A stretch of DNA of 64,000 bases from positions 1 through 64,000 of the forward strand of contig JAKFUG010000022.1 in the NCBI GenBank assembly GCA_021732785.1, read 5' to 3'. The position numbers and the translations under genes are program-made. Under the pieces are notes generated by a model. That model was given only the letters and a program-made list of their open reading frames with translations. It was not told the DNA's origin and ran no database searches. The stretch is from Planctomycetaceae bacterium. Lineage in GTDB: Bacteria; Planctomycetota; Planctomycetia; Planctomycetales; Planctomycetaceae. The stretch's first letter is position 1. Every line of letters begins with the position of its first letter. Below are positions 51,822 to 61,260 of the stretch, in pieces.

Positions 51822-53114
51822 ATGTTCACTTCCTGGCAACAAGACGTTTCGATGACCCGCCACACGGTTTCCCGGCGGGCGTTCCTGCACACGGTTTCCG
51901 CGGCGGCGTTTGCCTCGGGAACGCTGAGTTTCCGCGATGTCGTCACTGTTCGCGCCGATGACCTGAAGAAGCAGGGCCGGGCGATGATTCTGCTCTGGAT
52001 GCAGGGCGGGCCGAGCCAACTGGAAACCTTCGATCCGAAGCCGGGAACCGAAAACGGCGGGGAAACCAAGGCCATCGATACCGCGGTGCCGGGGATTCAG
52101 ATCGCCCACACGTGGACCGAAACCGCGAAGGTGATGAACGATCTGGCAATCATCCGTTCGATGACGAACAAGGAAGGCCAGCACGACCGCGCGACGTACC
52201 AGCTTCACACCGGGTACATCCCCGCGGGTTCGGTGCGGCATCCGGGCTTGGGGTCCAACATCGCCCGGGAACTCTCCGCCGGGCCGCAGGAAATCCCCTC
52301 GGTGGTCGGCATCGGTCAGAATCGGCAGGGGACCGTCGGTGCGGGTTTTCTTGGTGTCGATTACGAACCGTTCCAGGTCAACGATCCCAACCGCATGCCG
52401 GATAACGTCGTCACCGGCACCAATGAAGCCCGCTTCAACCGCCGGCTGGGATTGCTCGGCAAACTCGAAACCGAATTCGCCCAGCGCGGCGGTGAGACCG
52501 TCGTCGAGAATCACCGCCGGTTGTACGACAAAGCGTCAAAGCTCGTCCTCAGTCCGAAAACGAAAGCGTTCGATCTCAGTCAGGAACCGGCGTCCCTCCG
52601 CAGCGAATACGGCGACAACGAATTCGGCCGCGGCTGCTTGCTCGCCCGGCGGCTGATCGAATCGGGCGTCACGTTCGTCGAAGTCCGCCACGGCAACTGG
52701 GATACCCATCAAGACAATTTCGAGAACACCACGCGCTTGTCCGGTCAGGTTGATCCGGGCTTCGCCGCCCTGATTCGCGACCTGAAAACTCGCGGGTTGC
52801 TCGACACGACCCTCGTCGCCTGGATGGGCGAGTTCGGCCGTACGCCGAAGGTCAATCCGCGCGGCGGCCGCGACCACTACCCGCGCGTCTTCAACGCCGT
52901 ATTGGCGGGCGGTGGCGTGAAGGGCGGGCAAGTCATCGGTGCGTCGACAAAGGACGGTTCCGCGGTCGATCATGACCCCGTGGAAGTCCCCGATCTGTTC
53001 TGCTCGATCTGCCACTCACTCGGCGTCAACCCGGCGAAAGAGAACATGAGCCCGCTCGGTCGCCCGATGAAAATCGTCGACGGCGGCAAAGTCGTCGATA
53101 AACTCTTCGCGTGA
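51822..53114 (+). CDS. DUF1501 domain exported protein
   Basis: 430 aa; AAAAGG precedes the ATG at 51822, with an ATG at 51852 possible. The N-terminus carries a Tat-type signal ('SRRAFLHTVSAAAFASG'). DUF1501 motifs: 'AMILLWMQGGPSQLETFDPK', 'IRSMTNKEGQHDRATYQLHT', 'GYIPAGSVRHPGLGSNIARE', 'EFGRGCLLARRLIESGVTFV', 'DTTLVAWMGEFGRTPKVNPR', 'GGRDHYPRVFNAVLAGGGVK'. It belongs with the DUF1549/DUF1553 gene upstream. Reaction not established. Confidence 0.93.
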   Translation: MFTSWQQDVSMTRHTVSRRAFLHTVSAAAFASGTLSFRDVVTVRADDLKKQGRAMILLWMQGGPSQLETFDPKPGTENGGETKAIDTAVPGIQIAHTWTETAKVMNDLAIIRSMTNKEGQHDRATYQLHTGYIPAGSVRHPGLGSNIARELSAGPQEIPSVVGIGQNRQGTVGAGFLGVDYEPFQVNDPNRMPDNVVTGTNEARFNRRLGLLGKLETEFAQRGGETVVENHRRLYDKASKLVLSPKTKAFDLSQEPASLRSEYGDNEFGRGCLLARRLIESGVTFVEVRHGNWDTHQDNFENTTRLSGQVDPGFAALIRDLKTRGLLDTTLVAWMGEFGRTPKVNPRGGRDHYPRVFNAVLAGGGVKGGQVIGASTKDGSAVDHDPVEVPDLFCSICHSLGVNPAKENMSPLGRPMKIVDGGKVVDKLFA

Positions 53115-53120
53115 GATTGG

Positions 53121-53199
53121 GTAGGGTTTGCCGAGTCCGCGAGGCGAACCTGCTCGACCAAATGAAACCGGTTCGCCTCGAAGACTCGGCAAACCCTAC
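53121..53199. repeat. Inverted repeat, family B copy 2
   Basis: 30-nt arms (53121-53150 with 53170-53199), two mismatches within the stem, 19-nt loop. The right arm is identical to that of copy 1 at 10308-10337. It starts 6 bp after the DUF1501 stop, ahead of purE. Confidence 0.92.
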
Positions 53200-53278
53200 G
53201 GCTTTCCGACTCATCGCGTTATGATCTTCACATCCGCAATTTCACGCGGAGTGACATCACGCAGGGGAAGGAAAGACC

Positions 53279-53791
53279 GTGTCGAATGCGACCACGCCGG
53301 TGCTTGTCGGCGTTATCATGGGGAGTCAGTCCGACTGGGACACGATGTCCAAGGCGGCGGCGATACTGACCGAGTTCGGCGTCGCGCATGAGTGCCGGGT
53401 GGTGTCGGCCCACCGCACGCCCGAGTGGATGGCCGAGTACGCGAAAACCGCCGAGAGCCGCGGGCTGGAAGTGATCATCGCCGGGGCGGGCGGCGCGGCT
53501 CATCTGCCGGGCATGGTCGCGGCGCATACGGTGTTGCCTGTGTTGGGTGTACCGGTGCAAAGTCGAGCATTGCAAGGTCTCGATTCGTTGCTCTCGATCG
53601 TCCAAATGCCCGGCGGCATCCCGGTCGCCACGCTGGCCATTGGTGAGGCCGGGGCGAAGAATGCCGGGTTACTCGCCGTGCGGATTCTCGCCGGTTCGCG
53701 GCCTGAACTGCGACAGAAACTGCACGCTTTCCACGATCAACAGCGCGATAACGTGCTCAGCAATCGTATTCCTGGTGGGAGCCCGTCATGA
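53279..53791 (+). CDS. purE: 5-(carboxyamino)imidazole ribonucleotide mutase
   Basis: 170 aa from a GTG at 53279 with GGGGAAGGAAAG upstream. PurE class I motifs: '[20 protein letters not shown]', '[19 protein letters not shown]', '[20 protein letters not shown]', '[20 protein letters not shown]' and '[20 protein letters not shown]'. It converts N5-CAIR to CAIR in purine synthesis. purK follows with an ATGA overlap, so the two are translationally coupled. Confidence 0.97.
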   Translation: MSNATTPVLVGVIMGSQSDWDTMSKAAAILTEFGVAHECRVVSAHRTPEWMAEYAKTAESRGLEVIIAGAGGAAHLPGMVAAHTVLPVLGVPVQSRALQGLDSLLSIVQMPGGIPVATLAIGEAGAKNAGLLAVRILAGSRPELRQKLHAFHDQQRDNVLSNRIPGGSPS

Positions 53792-54936
53792 GCAAACACC
53801 AAGTGATTCAACCCGGTGCGACATTAGGTGTTCTCGGCAGCGGTCAACTCGGGCGCATGTTCGCGATTGCGGCGCGGCGACTCGGTTACCGCGTGCATGT
53901 CTTCTCGCCCGACGATGACACGCCCGCCGGACAAGTCGCCGATTTGGAAGTCCGCGCGGATTATCTCGATGTCGATCAGGTCGAGCAGTTTGCGAAACAA
54001 GTCAGCGTGGTGACGTTCGAGTTCGAAAACGTCCCCGCGGAAGCGACGACGGCCTGCGAAAAGCACGCCCCGGTCCGACCGGCGGGGAGTGTCCTTTACA
54101 CCTCACAGAACCGGTTTCGGGAGAAATCGTACCTTCGTGACGCCGGGTTGCCCGTCACCCCCTTTGAGCGGGTGGAAACGCTTGCCGCTTTACAGACGGC
54201 GCTGGCTCGGTCCGGCACGCCCGCCGTGCTGAAAACCGCGAACTGGGGTTACGACGGCAAAGGCCAGGTGATCATTCGCCGCCCGGAAGACGCTGCCGCC
54301 GCATGGGCGACATTGAACACCGACGCGGCGATTCTCGAACATTTTATCGATTACGAGTCGGAACTTTCGGTCGTCGCCGCGCGGGGGCTGGACGGTTCGC
54401 TGGTGACCTACGGCCCGATCTGGAACACGCACAGCCACCACATTCTCGATGTCTCGGTTTGTCCGGGACCGTTCTCACCGACGGTCCAGAAGAATGCCGT
54501 GGAGATTGCGCGGGCCGTGCTGGAGAAAATGGACGTCGTCGGTGTCTTGTGTGTCGAGTTCTTCCTCACGAAGACCGGCGACCTGCTCATCAATGAAACC
54601 GCCCCCCGGCCGCACAATTCCGGGCATCTCACGATTGATGCCCACGCGACCTGCCAGTTCGAGCAACAGGTCCGCTCGGTCTGCGGGCTGCCGTTGGGTT
54701 CCGCGCGGCAACATCGTCCCGCGGCGATGGCGAACCTGCTGGGTGATCTCTGGGAACCCGGTCCGCCGAACTGGTCGGGACCGTGCGGTGATCCCGAAGT
54801 GAAGCTGCACCTCTACGGTAAACGCGAGGCACGACCCGGCCGTAAAATGGGGCATCTTACCGCCCTCGCCGATACCCCCGCCGAAGCCGAACGGATTGTC
54901 CGTACGGCCCGGAATGCTCTGCATCCGACGATGTGA
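53788..54936 (+). CDS. purK: 5-(carboxyamino)imidazole ribonucleotide synthase
   Basis: 382 aa; ATG overlaps the purE stop by 4 bp. ATP-grasp enzyme with an N-terminal '[20 protein letters not shown]', '[20 protein letters not shown]', '[20 protein letters not shown]', ATP-binding '[19 protein letters not shown]', '[19 protein letters not shown]' and the active-site '[20 protein letters not shown]'. It makes N5-CAIR from AIR, bicarbonate and ATP, the substrate of PurE. Length is typical. Confidence 0.97.
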   Translation: MSKHQVIQPGATLGVLGSGQLGRMFAIAARRLGYRVHVFSPDDDTPAGQVADLEVRADYLDVDQVEQFAKQVSVVTFEFENVPAEATTACEKHAPVRPAGSVLYTSQNRFREKSYLRDAGLPVTPFERVETLAALQTALARSGTPAVLKTANWGYDGKGQVIIRRPEDAAAAWATLNTDAAILEHFIDYESELSVVAARGLDGSLVTYGPIWNTHSHHILDVSVCPGPFSPTVQKNAVEIARAVLEKMDVVGVLCVEFFLTKTGDLLINETAPRPHNSGHLTIDAHATCQFEQQVRSVCGLPLGSARQHRPAAMANLLGDLWEPGPPNWSGPCGDPEVKLHLYGKREARPGRKMGHLTALADTPAEAERIVRTARNALHPTM

Positions 54937-54963
54937 CCGAACACTTTTGCTGAGGTTGCCGCC

Positions 54964-56058
54964 ATGCGCTGTTGGTTGAGCCTCGTGATCTTGATCGCTT
55001 CCCATGCGGCGATGGCCGCGGAACCGTTGCCCGATGGACGATATCTCTACGTGGCCTGTCCGGGGATTCGGAACTATCTCGAATTCGGCGGGCACGGCCT
55101 GCTGGTGTTCGACATCGACCGTGACCATCGCTTTGTAAAACGCATTGCGACCGGCGGGAAGAACGCGGCGGGCGAACCGATCAACGTCAAAGGCGTGTGT
55201 GCCTCGGCAACCACCAGCCGGATTTACATCAGCACACTGACGTCCATGGAGTGCCTCGATCTGACGACGGAAAAGCTGCTTTGGGAGCGTCAGTACGATG
55301 GCGGTTGCGACCGCATGGCGATCGCGCCGGATGGAAAATGGCTGTACGTGCCGTCGCTGGAGAAAGACCACTGGCACGTGGTCGACGGTCAATCGGGAGA
55401 CGTGCTTGCCCGGATCGAACCGCAGCCGGGAGCCCACAACACCGTCGGCGGACTCGATGGCAAGCACGTTTATCTTGCCGGGTTGCGATCGAAAGTCTTG
55501 AAGATCGCCGACGCAGAAACGCATACGATCGTCCGGGAGTGCGGTCCGTTCACACAGCCGATTCGCCCCTTCACCATCAACGGCAAGCAGACGCTGTGCT
55601 TCGCCAATGTGAATGAACTGCTCGGTTTTGAAGTCGGCGATCTGACCACCGGCAAGATGCTGCATCGCGTGGAAGTGACGGGGTTTGCGAAAGGACCGAC
55701 CAAACGGCATGGTTGCCCCAGTCACGGTATCGGCCTTACGCCGGACGAGAAAGAACTCTGGATTTGCGACGCCGCGAATCGCCGCATGCACGTCTTTGAT
55801 ACGACGGTGATGCCGCCAAAACAGGTGGCCAGTTTACCTGTCCGCGAACAGCCGGGGTGGATCACGTTCAGCCTGGACGGACGCTTCGCCTACCCCTCCA
55901 CCGGCGATGTGTATGACGTCGCCACCCGGAAGATTGTGGCGCACCTCACGGACGAACATGGCGGCGAAGTTCACAGCGAGAAGATGGTGGAAGTCCACTG
56001 GGCAAACGGCCGGGTGATGCACACCGGCGACCAATTCGGCCTCGGCAGGGTCCGCTAA
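54964..56058 (+). CDS. Exported YVTN/NHL-like beta-propeller protein
   Basis: 364 aa; GAGGTTGCC precedes the ATG, 27 bp after purK. Signal peptide about 1-18 (MRCWLSLVILIASHAAMA). Repeats have the propeller pattern 'DGRYLYVACPG', 'GVCASATTSRIYISTLTSME', 'RMAIAPDGKWLYVPSLEKDH', 'GGLDGKHVYLAGLRSK', 'GIGLTPDEKELWICDAANRR', 'WITFSLDGRFAYPSTGDVYD'. It should be periplasmic; ligand unknown. Co-transcription with purEK looks positional rather than functional. Confidence 0.82.
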   Translation: MRCWLSLVILIASHAAMAAEPLPDGRYLYVACPGIRNYLEFGGHGLLVFDIDRDHRFVKRIATGGKNAAGEPINVKGVCASATTSRIYISTLTSMECLDLTTEKLLWERQYDGGCDRMAIAPDGKWLYVPSLEKDHWHVVDGQSGDVLARIEPQPGAHNTVGGLDGKHVYLAGLRSKVLKIADAETHTIVRECGPFTQPIRPFTINGKQTLCFANVNELLGFEVGDLTTGKMLHRVEVTGFAKGPTKRHGCPSHGIGLTPDEKELWICDAANRRMHVFDTTVMPPKQVASLPVREQPGWITFSLDGRFAYPSTGDVYDVATRKIVAHLTDEHGGEVHSEKMVEVHWANGRVMHTGDQFGLGRVR

Positions 56059-56063
56059 AGTTG

Positions 56064-56156
56064 AGCCGCGACCCGCAGTCCGCGGAGGGGAGCGCTGTGT
56101 GGAACGCACCACACGCCCGGTTCCTCCGTGCAGCGCTCCCCTGTCGGGTCGCGGCT
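56064..56156. repeat. Imperfect inverted repeat, family G
   Basis: Two 11-nt perfect stem parts (56064-56074 with 56146-56156; 56087-56097 with 56131-56141) separated by an unpaired bulge. It begins 5 bp after the propeller gene stop. The remaining gap 56157-56481 (325 bp) shows no gene or other structure that I can support. Confidence 0.7.
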
Positions 56157-56481
56157 AAACAGCGCTGTGTTGATGAGAAGCTGCGCGGACGGTAACGACT
56201 CGAAGGCGAAACCGTGGTGACTCGCTGGCGGAGTTGTCAGCCAGTCACAAATCGATGATATCTGTCCGCTTCCGGGTCGACAAAACTAGTGCGGGGCTCA
56301 TGTATCGCCGGGCGTCCGGCAGATTCTGCCGATTTCCAAAGTGGTAGAACTGCCTAGTCCACAAGACTGACATAGCCGAAAAAACGCCGAATCGGTATGG
56401 ATGCTCGATTCGCCACGCGGTCAAGGCAGGCTTTCACGCGATTTCCCGTCACCATGATTCGCTCTCAGGGTCCGCCGCGCG

Positions 56482-58665
56482 ATGATTTCGTCCTTCTATC
56501 AGCGCCATGGCAAACTCCTCCTGTGGATCGTCGGGCTTTCTTTTCCGTTCTTCTACTGGCAAGCCAATTCGATCAAGTCGAATAACGACATCGAAACCTG
56601 GTTGCCCCGTGCGACGGGCGTCCGCCAGGAATACGAACGGTTCAAACGCGACTTCGGGGTGGAAGAAGTCATCGTTGCCGGTTTGGACAAATCGGTCGCC
56701 ACGCCCGAGTTTGTCGAAGCCATCGCCGGGCGGCTCGATCGCCTGCCGGGCATCCGCACCGTTCTGACGCCGGACCGCATGGCCTATCAGATGGAATCGC
56801 TCGGCGTGGCTCCCGAAGAAGCCCGCAAGCGAATGGAAGGTCTGCTCGGTGTTCCGACGGGACAACTCGTCGGCATGATCGCCTTGCTTGATGAAACTGG
56901 GGCCAAGAACCGGGGCCAGACCGTCGCTGCGGTGCAAGCGGAACTGGCTTATTGTCAACTCGACGAAAAGACGGTGGCGTTAACCGGGCCACCGGTGATT
57001 GTCAGCGCGCTCGACACGATGGGGAGCCAGACGGCGAACAAGAAATACTTCGCGATCACGATCGCGCTCTGCCTCGGGCTGCTCTACTTCTCGTTCTCCC
57101 ATTGGGGAATGGCCATGTCGACGCTCGGCGTCACATTGTGGGGCATCTATGTCACGCAAACCGTGCTGGCGTGGTGCGGCGGCGAAATGAACTTCATCAT
57201 GGGTTCGTTATCGGTGATGGTGATGATCTTCACCCTCTCCATCGCGGTCCACTTCGTCAGCTATTTCTCGGAAGCCAAAGAGAAGGGCGTCACCGATCCG
57301 CTGGGGTCGGCGCTCAAGGAATCGTTTAACCCCGTCTTCCTGTCCACGATCACCACGTTGCTCGGCCTGATTTCGCTCAACGTCAGCACCATTCTCCCGG
57401 TCGCACAATTCGGCTATGCGGCGGCGACCGGGTCGATCATGGCGCTGATCGTGGGTCTCGGAATCATGCCTGCGCTGTTGACCGTCTGGCCGAAGATTGA
57501 AGTCCGGTCGATGGGCTTCCATGTCGACTTTGGCCGCTGGAGTGATTGGCTGGCCGCGCACAAACTGCCCGTACTCGGGGCGGTCAGCATGCTGGTGGTG
57601 ATCACGGGGCTCGGACTGCTGCGATTGAAGTCGGATGTCGATCCGGTGGAATTCCTGCCGCGAAACAGCATCGTCTTCACCGACCTGCAGCGGATCGAGC
57701 ACGAACTGACCAACATCGATTCAATTGAAGGCGTCGTCGACTTCGGCAAGTCCGACCTGCCCTTCATCGACCGCATGCTCAAAGTCCGCCAGATTCAGCA
57801 GCACATCGCGGCCCATCCGGGGGTACGGCATGTCCTCTCTGCGGCCACATTCTTCCCGATTGATATGCCCGAAAGCTCGCTCGATGCGGCGCGGATGTTA
57901 TCGCGGGCGAAAGCGATGAGTCAGGATTCCGGCTGGGTGATCGACGATCAACAAAGCTGGCGGATTTCGGCCCGTGTTCGTCGCAGCCGCGAGATGTCAC
58001 CGATCCACGTCCTTGCCGATCTGGAACACGATCTCGCCGGTGAGCCGATTCGCTTTACCGGCCTGACACCGCTGTTGAAAAATGCGCAGACGGAGATCTT
58101 TGACGGCTTCTGGCAGAGTTTTACGGCGGCGTGCCTGACGATCTCCATCGTGATGATTCTGTCGCTGCGGTCGATCCTCGCCGGGGTGGTGGCGATGATC
58201 CCGAACATCATTCCGATCTGGCTGGTTTTCGGTGGTCTGGGTTTCCTCGGCACGCCGGTCGACATCGGCATGATGATGACCGGCAGTATTGCCCTCGGAA
58301 TCTCAGTCGACTGCACCTTCCACTTCCTGGTGTATTACCGCGAGGGTTACGAACGCGGCCTCACTTCGGCCGAGGCGACACGGCGAGCCCTCGAGCACTC
58401 GGGGGAACCGGTGCTGGAATCGACGATCATTTGCAGCGTCGGACTGCTCGCCCTCTGTCTGAGCAGCTTTGTTCCGACGGCCCGGTTTGGTGCTTTGATG
58501 GCCGCGCAAATGGTGGCGTCGCTGCTCGGAGAGTTGGTGATTCTCCCCGCGCTGTTATGTTGCCGCCCGGATCAGAAAACCAAGTCCACGGACGAGCACG
58601 CGCCCGAGCACCTCACATTGCCCCAACCGGTCGAAGAACCACACCGTCGCGAACAAGCGGCGTAG
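56482..58665 (+). CDS. MMPL/RND family exporter
   Basis: 727 aa with two MMPL halves. Half one: an N-terminal helix, a periplasmic loop with 'WLPRATGVRQEYERFKRDFG', then helices about 195-345 ('YFAITIALCLGLLYFSFSHW', 'MGSLSVMVMIFTLSIAVHFV', 'LSTITTLLGLISLNVS'). Half two starts about 375, with loop 'DVDPVEFLPRNSIVFTDLQR' and helices about 560-700 ('MIPNIIPIWLVFGGLGFLG', 'SIALGISVDCTFHFLVYYRE', 'GEPVLESTIICSVGLLALCL'). Conserved Asp in the second half fits a proton path. Relatives export lipids, e.g. hopanoids; no hopanoid genes are adjacent. The weak ribosome site makes the start slightly uncertain. Confidence 0.9.
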   Translation: MISSFYQRHGKLLLWIVGLSFPFFYWQANSIKSNNDIETWLPRATGVRQEYERFKRDFGVEEVIVAGLDKSVATPEFVEAIAGRLDRLPGIRTVLTPDRMAYQMESLGVAPEEARKRMEGLLGVPTGQLVGMIALLDETGAKNRGQTVAAVQAELAYCQLDEKTVALTGPPVIVSALDTMGSQTANKKYFAITIALCLGLLYFSFSHWGMAMSTLGVTLWGIYVTQTVLAWCGGEMNFIMGSLSVMVMIFTLSIAVHFVSYFSEAKEKGVTDPLGSALKESFNPVFLSTITTLLGLISLNVSTILPVAQFGYAAATGSIMALIVGLGIMPALLTVWPKIEVRSMGFHVDFGRWSDWLAAHKLPVLGAVSMLVVITGLGLLRLKSDVDPVEFLPRNSIVFTDLQRIEHELTNIDSIEGVVDFGKSDLPFIDRMLKVRQIQQHIAAHPGVRHVLSAATFFPIDMPESSLDAARMLSRAKAMSQDSGWVIDDQQSWRISARVRRSREMSPIHVLADLEHDLAGEPIRFTGLTPLLKNAQTEIFDGFWQSFTAACLTISIVMILSLRSILAGVVAMIPNIIPIWLVFGGLGFLGTPVDIGMMMTGSIALGISVDCTFHFLVYYREGYERGLTSAEATRRALEHSGEPVLESTIICSVGLLALCLSSFVPTARFGALMAAQMVASLLGELVILPALLCCRPDQKTKSTDEHAPEHLTLPQPVEEPHRREQAA

Positions 58666-58670
58666 GTTTC

Positions 58671-58691
58671 CCGCTTGCGGTTTCGCGCCCC
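58671..58691 (-). repeat. 21-nt dispersed repeat, copy 2
   Basis: Exact reverse complement of 12231-12251, starting 6 bp after the exporter stop. The convergent gap 58666-58794 contains it and a partial reverse echo (CGGGACGCGAAGCCGCG at about 58741-58757), but no strong terminator is visible. Confidence 0.65.
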
Positions 58692-58794
58692 GCGCGGAGT
58701 GCTTCTGATTATCCTCGAAGACACTGGCAAGCGATCCTCACGGGACGCGAAGCCGCGAAGCGATGATTCGCGCCCCGTCTTGGATTCTGAGCGA

Positions 58795-60972
58795 TCAACC
58801 CTTGATCAACCAGTTGGCGATTTCGGTAGTCGTCTTGTCGTTCACGGCGTCCTGATAACTCATCATGATCCCGGCACTGGGATCACGTGATGTCGTTTCT
58901 TCGCGCACCGTTTGCAGCCCGGGGATGTCGCCGTAACGGACGGCTCCCGGCAACAACCACGGATCGCGAATCTCGGTGATTTGACCGAAACGGAAAACGG
59001 GGCCGGGGAAGAGCGTCCCGGTTTTCTTCACCGCATCTCCGGCCTGGACCGCCGCGGCGAGGGCAATTGCGCCCGCTTTGCCTTCCCCCACGATGTGAAT
59101 GGCTTGCGGCGGGCTCTCGTGGCTGCGCAGACCCGCAATCGTCGACAGCACATCATGCACGCGTTGGGAGAACAACGGATGGTTGTAACCGACCGTGTAT
59201 CCCAGGAATTCCCGTGGGTTGTTGACCCGCGGCGATTCCGTCAGCTCCTTGCCGTCGGCGTTGAACTCGCCCTGATAAAGCAAATCGAGACCGAACACAG
59301 CGGTTCCCGCGGTCAGCAACTTTTGAATCGCCGGCTTCGGGGCTCCGTCCGTGGTGAGGATTCCCGCTTTGCCCGTTTCTGTCAGCCAGATCACTGTCTG
59401 CCCGTTCCAGCTCGCGGGGAGCAGCAACATTGCCGGGCACGATTCGCCGTAGGTTTCGTTCCGCACCCAGCCGGTGTACTCGCGGTAATCGCTGCGTTCT
59501 ACGGCATTCGTCGGTTCCAAACGGCAAGTCCCCGCCGTCGCCAGCAAACGTCCGATGAGAATATCCCAGCCGCCGCCGATCACGCGCTTGTATTCGGCAT
59601 ACGATCCTCCGTTCGACGGCGACAAATCCTTCAATTGTTGCTGAAACTCGGCAGCAAACGCCCGCAGCAGGGCCACTTCGGCGTCGTCACCGGTCTTGGG
59701 AGCGATCGGAGCACCGACCCACACCGAGGCTTCTTCGTGGGTGAGGGGTTTGAATTCCCGTTCTTCCAGCGAGACATCGCCGAGGTCGAGCGCGTCCTTG
59801 AAGAACTCGTACATCATCCGCCGGCTGACTTTGTTGTAATTGTGCTCGAACGGATAGTGCTTGCCGCGGACGCGCTCGGGCACTTTCAGCAACGCATAGT
59901 GCTGCTTCAGTTCGGGCAGACCCTTGGTTTCAATTTCCCGCGTCCAATCATTCGCACCGGTCATGCCAAGTTGTCGGGGGGCAATCATCGCGGCGAATTC
60001 AATATTGCCCGTGTTGATCCGCAAGAGCGAGGCATTCTCACAGGTGCAGCCCCCCTGCATCGCCGTGGAGACCATCACCGCGGGGAACAGCGCTTTCGGT
60101 CGAGGATCGACCGCACCCAGCATGAAGGTTTGCGTGCCGCCGCCGCTGGCCCCCGTCACGCCCAGTTTGTCGGGGTCGACATCGGGCAGCGTGGTGATCC
60201 AGTCGAGAATGCGGATCGAGTTCCAGGTTTGTAGCCCGAGCGCATTCAAACAACGCAGTTCGGCTTGCGCGCTGAAGAGTCCCCAGCGTTCGGGGGTGCT
60301 CAACTCGGGGCGCTGCTTGGCGAAACCATGAATCAGTCCACTCGACAAAACGGTATTGTCCGCGACTCCCAGCATGTCGTAGAGGAAGACGACGCAACCC
60401 ATGCGTGCCAATTGCACACTGCGGGCCTGCAAGGGATGACGACCGCTGACCGAATCCGTTTCGGCTCCGGTTTCGATCTCGGTTTTGATCTTGGCTTCAC
60501 CGTGATCATGGAACCGCCCGTTCGCCCAATGGCCGTGCGGGCAGATCACTGTGGGCCGTTTGCCCGTCACGTTTTTCGGACGGTAGAGGCTGCCCGTGAC
60601 ATACAGGCCGGGGTGACTTTCGAAGTAAACCTTCTCGACGGTGTAGTCGTCGCGGTCGACCTTGCCGTGGACGGTCGCTTCGATCGCCGGTCGCGCGGGC
60701 ATCGGCCAGAGACCGCAGGCCACGAGCATTTGCCGTCGTACATAGTCTGCGCGCTTCGCCCACTCTTCCGGAGTCTTGCTGGGCATGAACGGGAAATAGC
60801 CGTTGAGATCCTTGAGCACCCCGAGACGCTTATCCGTCGGCTTTTGTCCGTCCTGGAGAAGCCGCGGAATGGCACCCCGCGCGATGCGTGGACCAATTGA
60901 AATGGCAGCACCCACCAGCGCCGCAGAACTCCATTGCAGTGCCGTACGACGCGAAACCGGACCGAAGGACAT
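58795..60972 (-). CDS. Exported tandem alpha/beta hydrolase (acetylxylan-esterase-like)
   Basis: 725 aa; GGGAG before the ATG. Tat signal 'VSRRTALQWSSAALVGA'. A first alpha/beta hydrolase domain (about 85-400) shows 'HPGLYVTGSLYRPKNV', 'TVICPHGHWANGRFH', nucleophile elbow 'GVTGASGGGTQTFMLG' (Ser near 268), and 'GKHYPFEHNYNKVSRRMMYE' with candidate His. A second, similar domain (about 500-725) has 'MLLLPASWNGQTVIWLTETG' and 'IHIVGEGKAGAIALAAAVQA' where the nucleophile Ser is missing. Acetylxylan or other carbohydrate ester hydrolysis is likely. No sugar enzymes are next to it. Confidence 0.82.
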   Translation of the reverse strand: MSFGPVSRRTALQWSSAALVGAAISIGPRIARGAIPRLLQDGQKPTDKRLGVLKDLNGYFPFMPSKTPEEWAKRADYVRRQMLVACGLWPMPARPAIEATVHGKVDRDDYTVEKVYFESHPGLYVTGSLYRPKNVTGKRPTVICPHGHWANGRFHDHGEAKIKTEIETGAETDSVSGRHPLQARSVQLARMGCVVFLYDMLGVADNTVLSSGLIHGFAKQRPELSTPERWGLFSAQAELRCLNALGLQTWNSIRILDWITTLPDVDPDKLGVTGASGGGTQTFMLGAVDPRPKALFPAVMVSTAMQGGCTCENASLLRINTGNIEFAAMIAPRQLGMTGANDWTREIETKGLPELKQHYALLKVPERVRGKHYPFEHNYNKVSRRMMYEFFKDALDLGDVSLEEREFKPLTHEEASVWVGAPIAPKTGDDAEVALLRAFAAEFQQQLKDLSPSNGGSYAEYKRVIGGGWDILIGRLLATAGTCRLEPTNAVERSDYREYTGWVRNETYGESCPAMLLLPASWNGQTVIWLTETGKAGILTTDGAPKPAIQKLLTAGTAVFGLDLLYQGEFNADGKELTESPRVNNPREFLGYTVGYNHPLFSQRVHDVLSTIAGLRSHESPPQAIHIVGEGKAGAIALAAAVQAGDAVKKTGTLFPGPVFRFGQITEIRDPWLLPGAVRYGDIPGLQTVREETTSRDPSAGIMMSYQDAVNDKTTTEIANWLIKG

Positions 60973-61051
60973 GTTGCGAACTCCCGAGGACGAACAACTG
61001 GGAACCGACGTGCCGCCATCATAGACATCAGGGATGTTCGATGCGACCGTG

Positions 61052-61070
61052 GGGGCGAAACCGCAAGCGG
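61052..61070 (+). repeat. Dispersed repeat, variant copy 3
   Basis: The 19-mer beginning GGGGCGAAACCGCAAG matches copies 1 and 2 with a 2-nt deletion. It sits in the divergent gap 60973-61260, which otherwise holds only promoter space. Confidence 0.5.
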
Positions 61071-61260
61071 GGTAGGCGGCGGGGACTGCAAAATCGGCTG
61101 GTCCGCCCGCTTTTTCTGTCGTTCTCGTGGAGAGCAGGTGATTCTCGCCGGAGTTGGTGTTGACGCGCCGGGCATCTTTCAGAAAAATCCCGCCGCTTCA
61201 AAAATCGGCTCAAGCCGGTCAGGGGCCACCCCTCTCTCCTCCCATCTCGTAGGGCGTGCC

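Noticed and set aside
54475-55791. Minus-strand open frame (438 codons) opposite purK and the propeller gene
   Set aside because: Crosses two unrelated confirmed genes and has no protein-like features.
56157-56481. tRNA or small RNA in the gap before the exporter gene
   Set aside because: No cloverleaf or stable conserved hairpin found by eye; only the family G palindrome at its left edge is supported.
58912-60234. Plus-strand open frame (440 codons) opposite the tandem hydrolase
   Set aside because: Antisense shadow with Arg/Gln-rich composition and no ribosome site.
60934-61260. Longer N-terminus for the barrel protein
   Set aside because: Arg/Gly-rich, not protein-like, overlaps the divergent gene start, and would bury the signal peptide.
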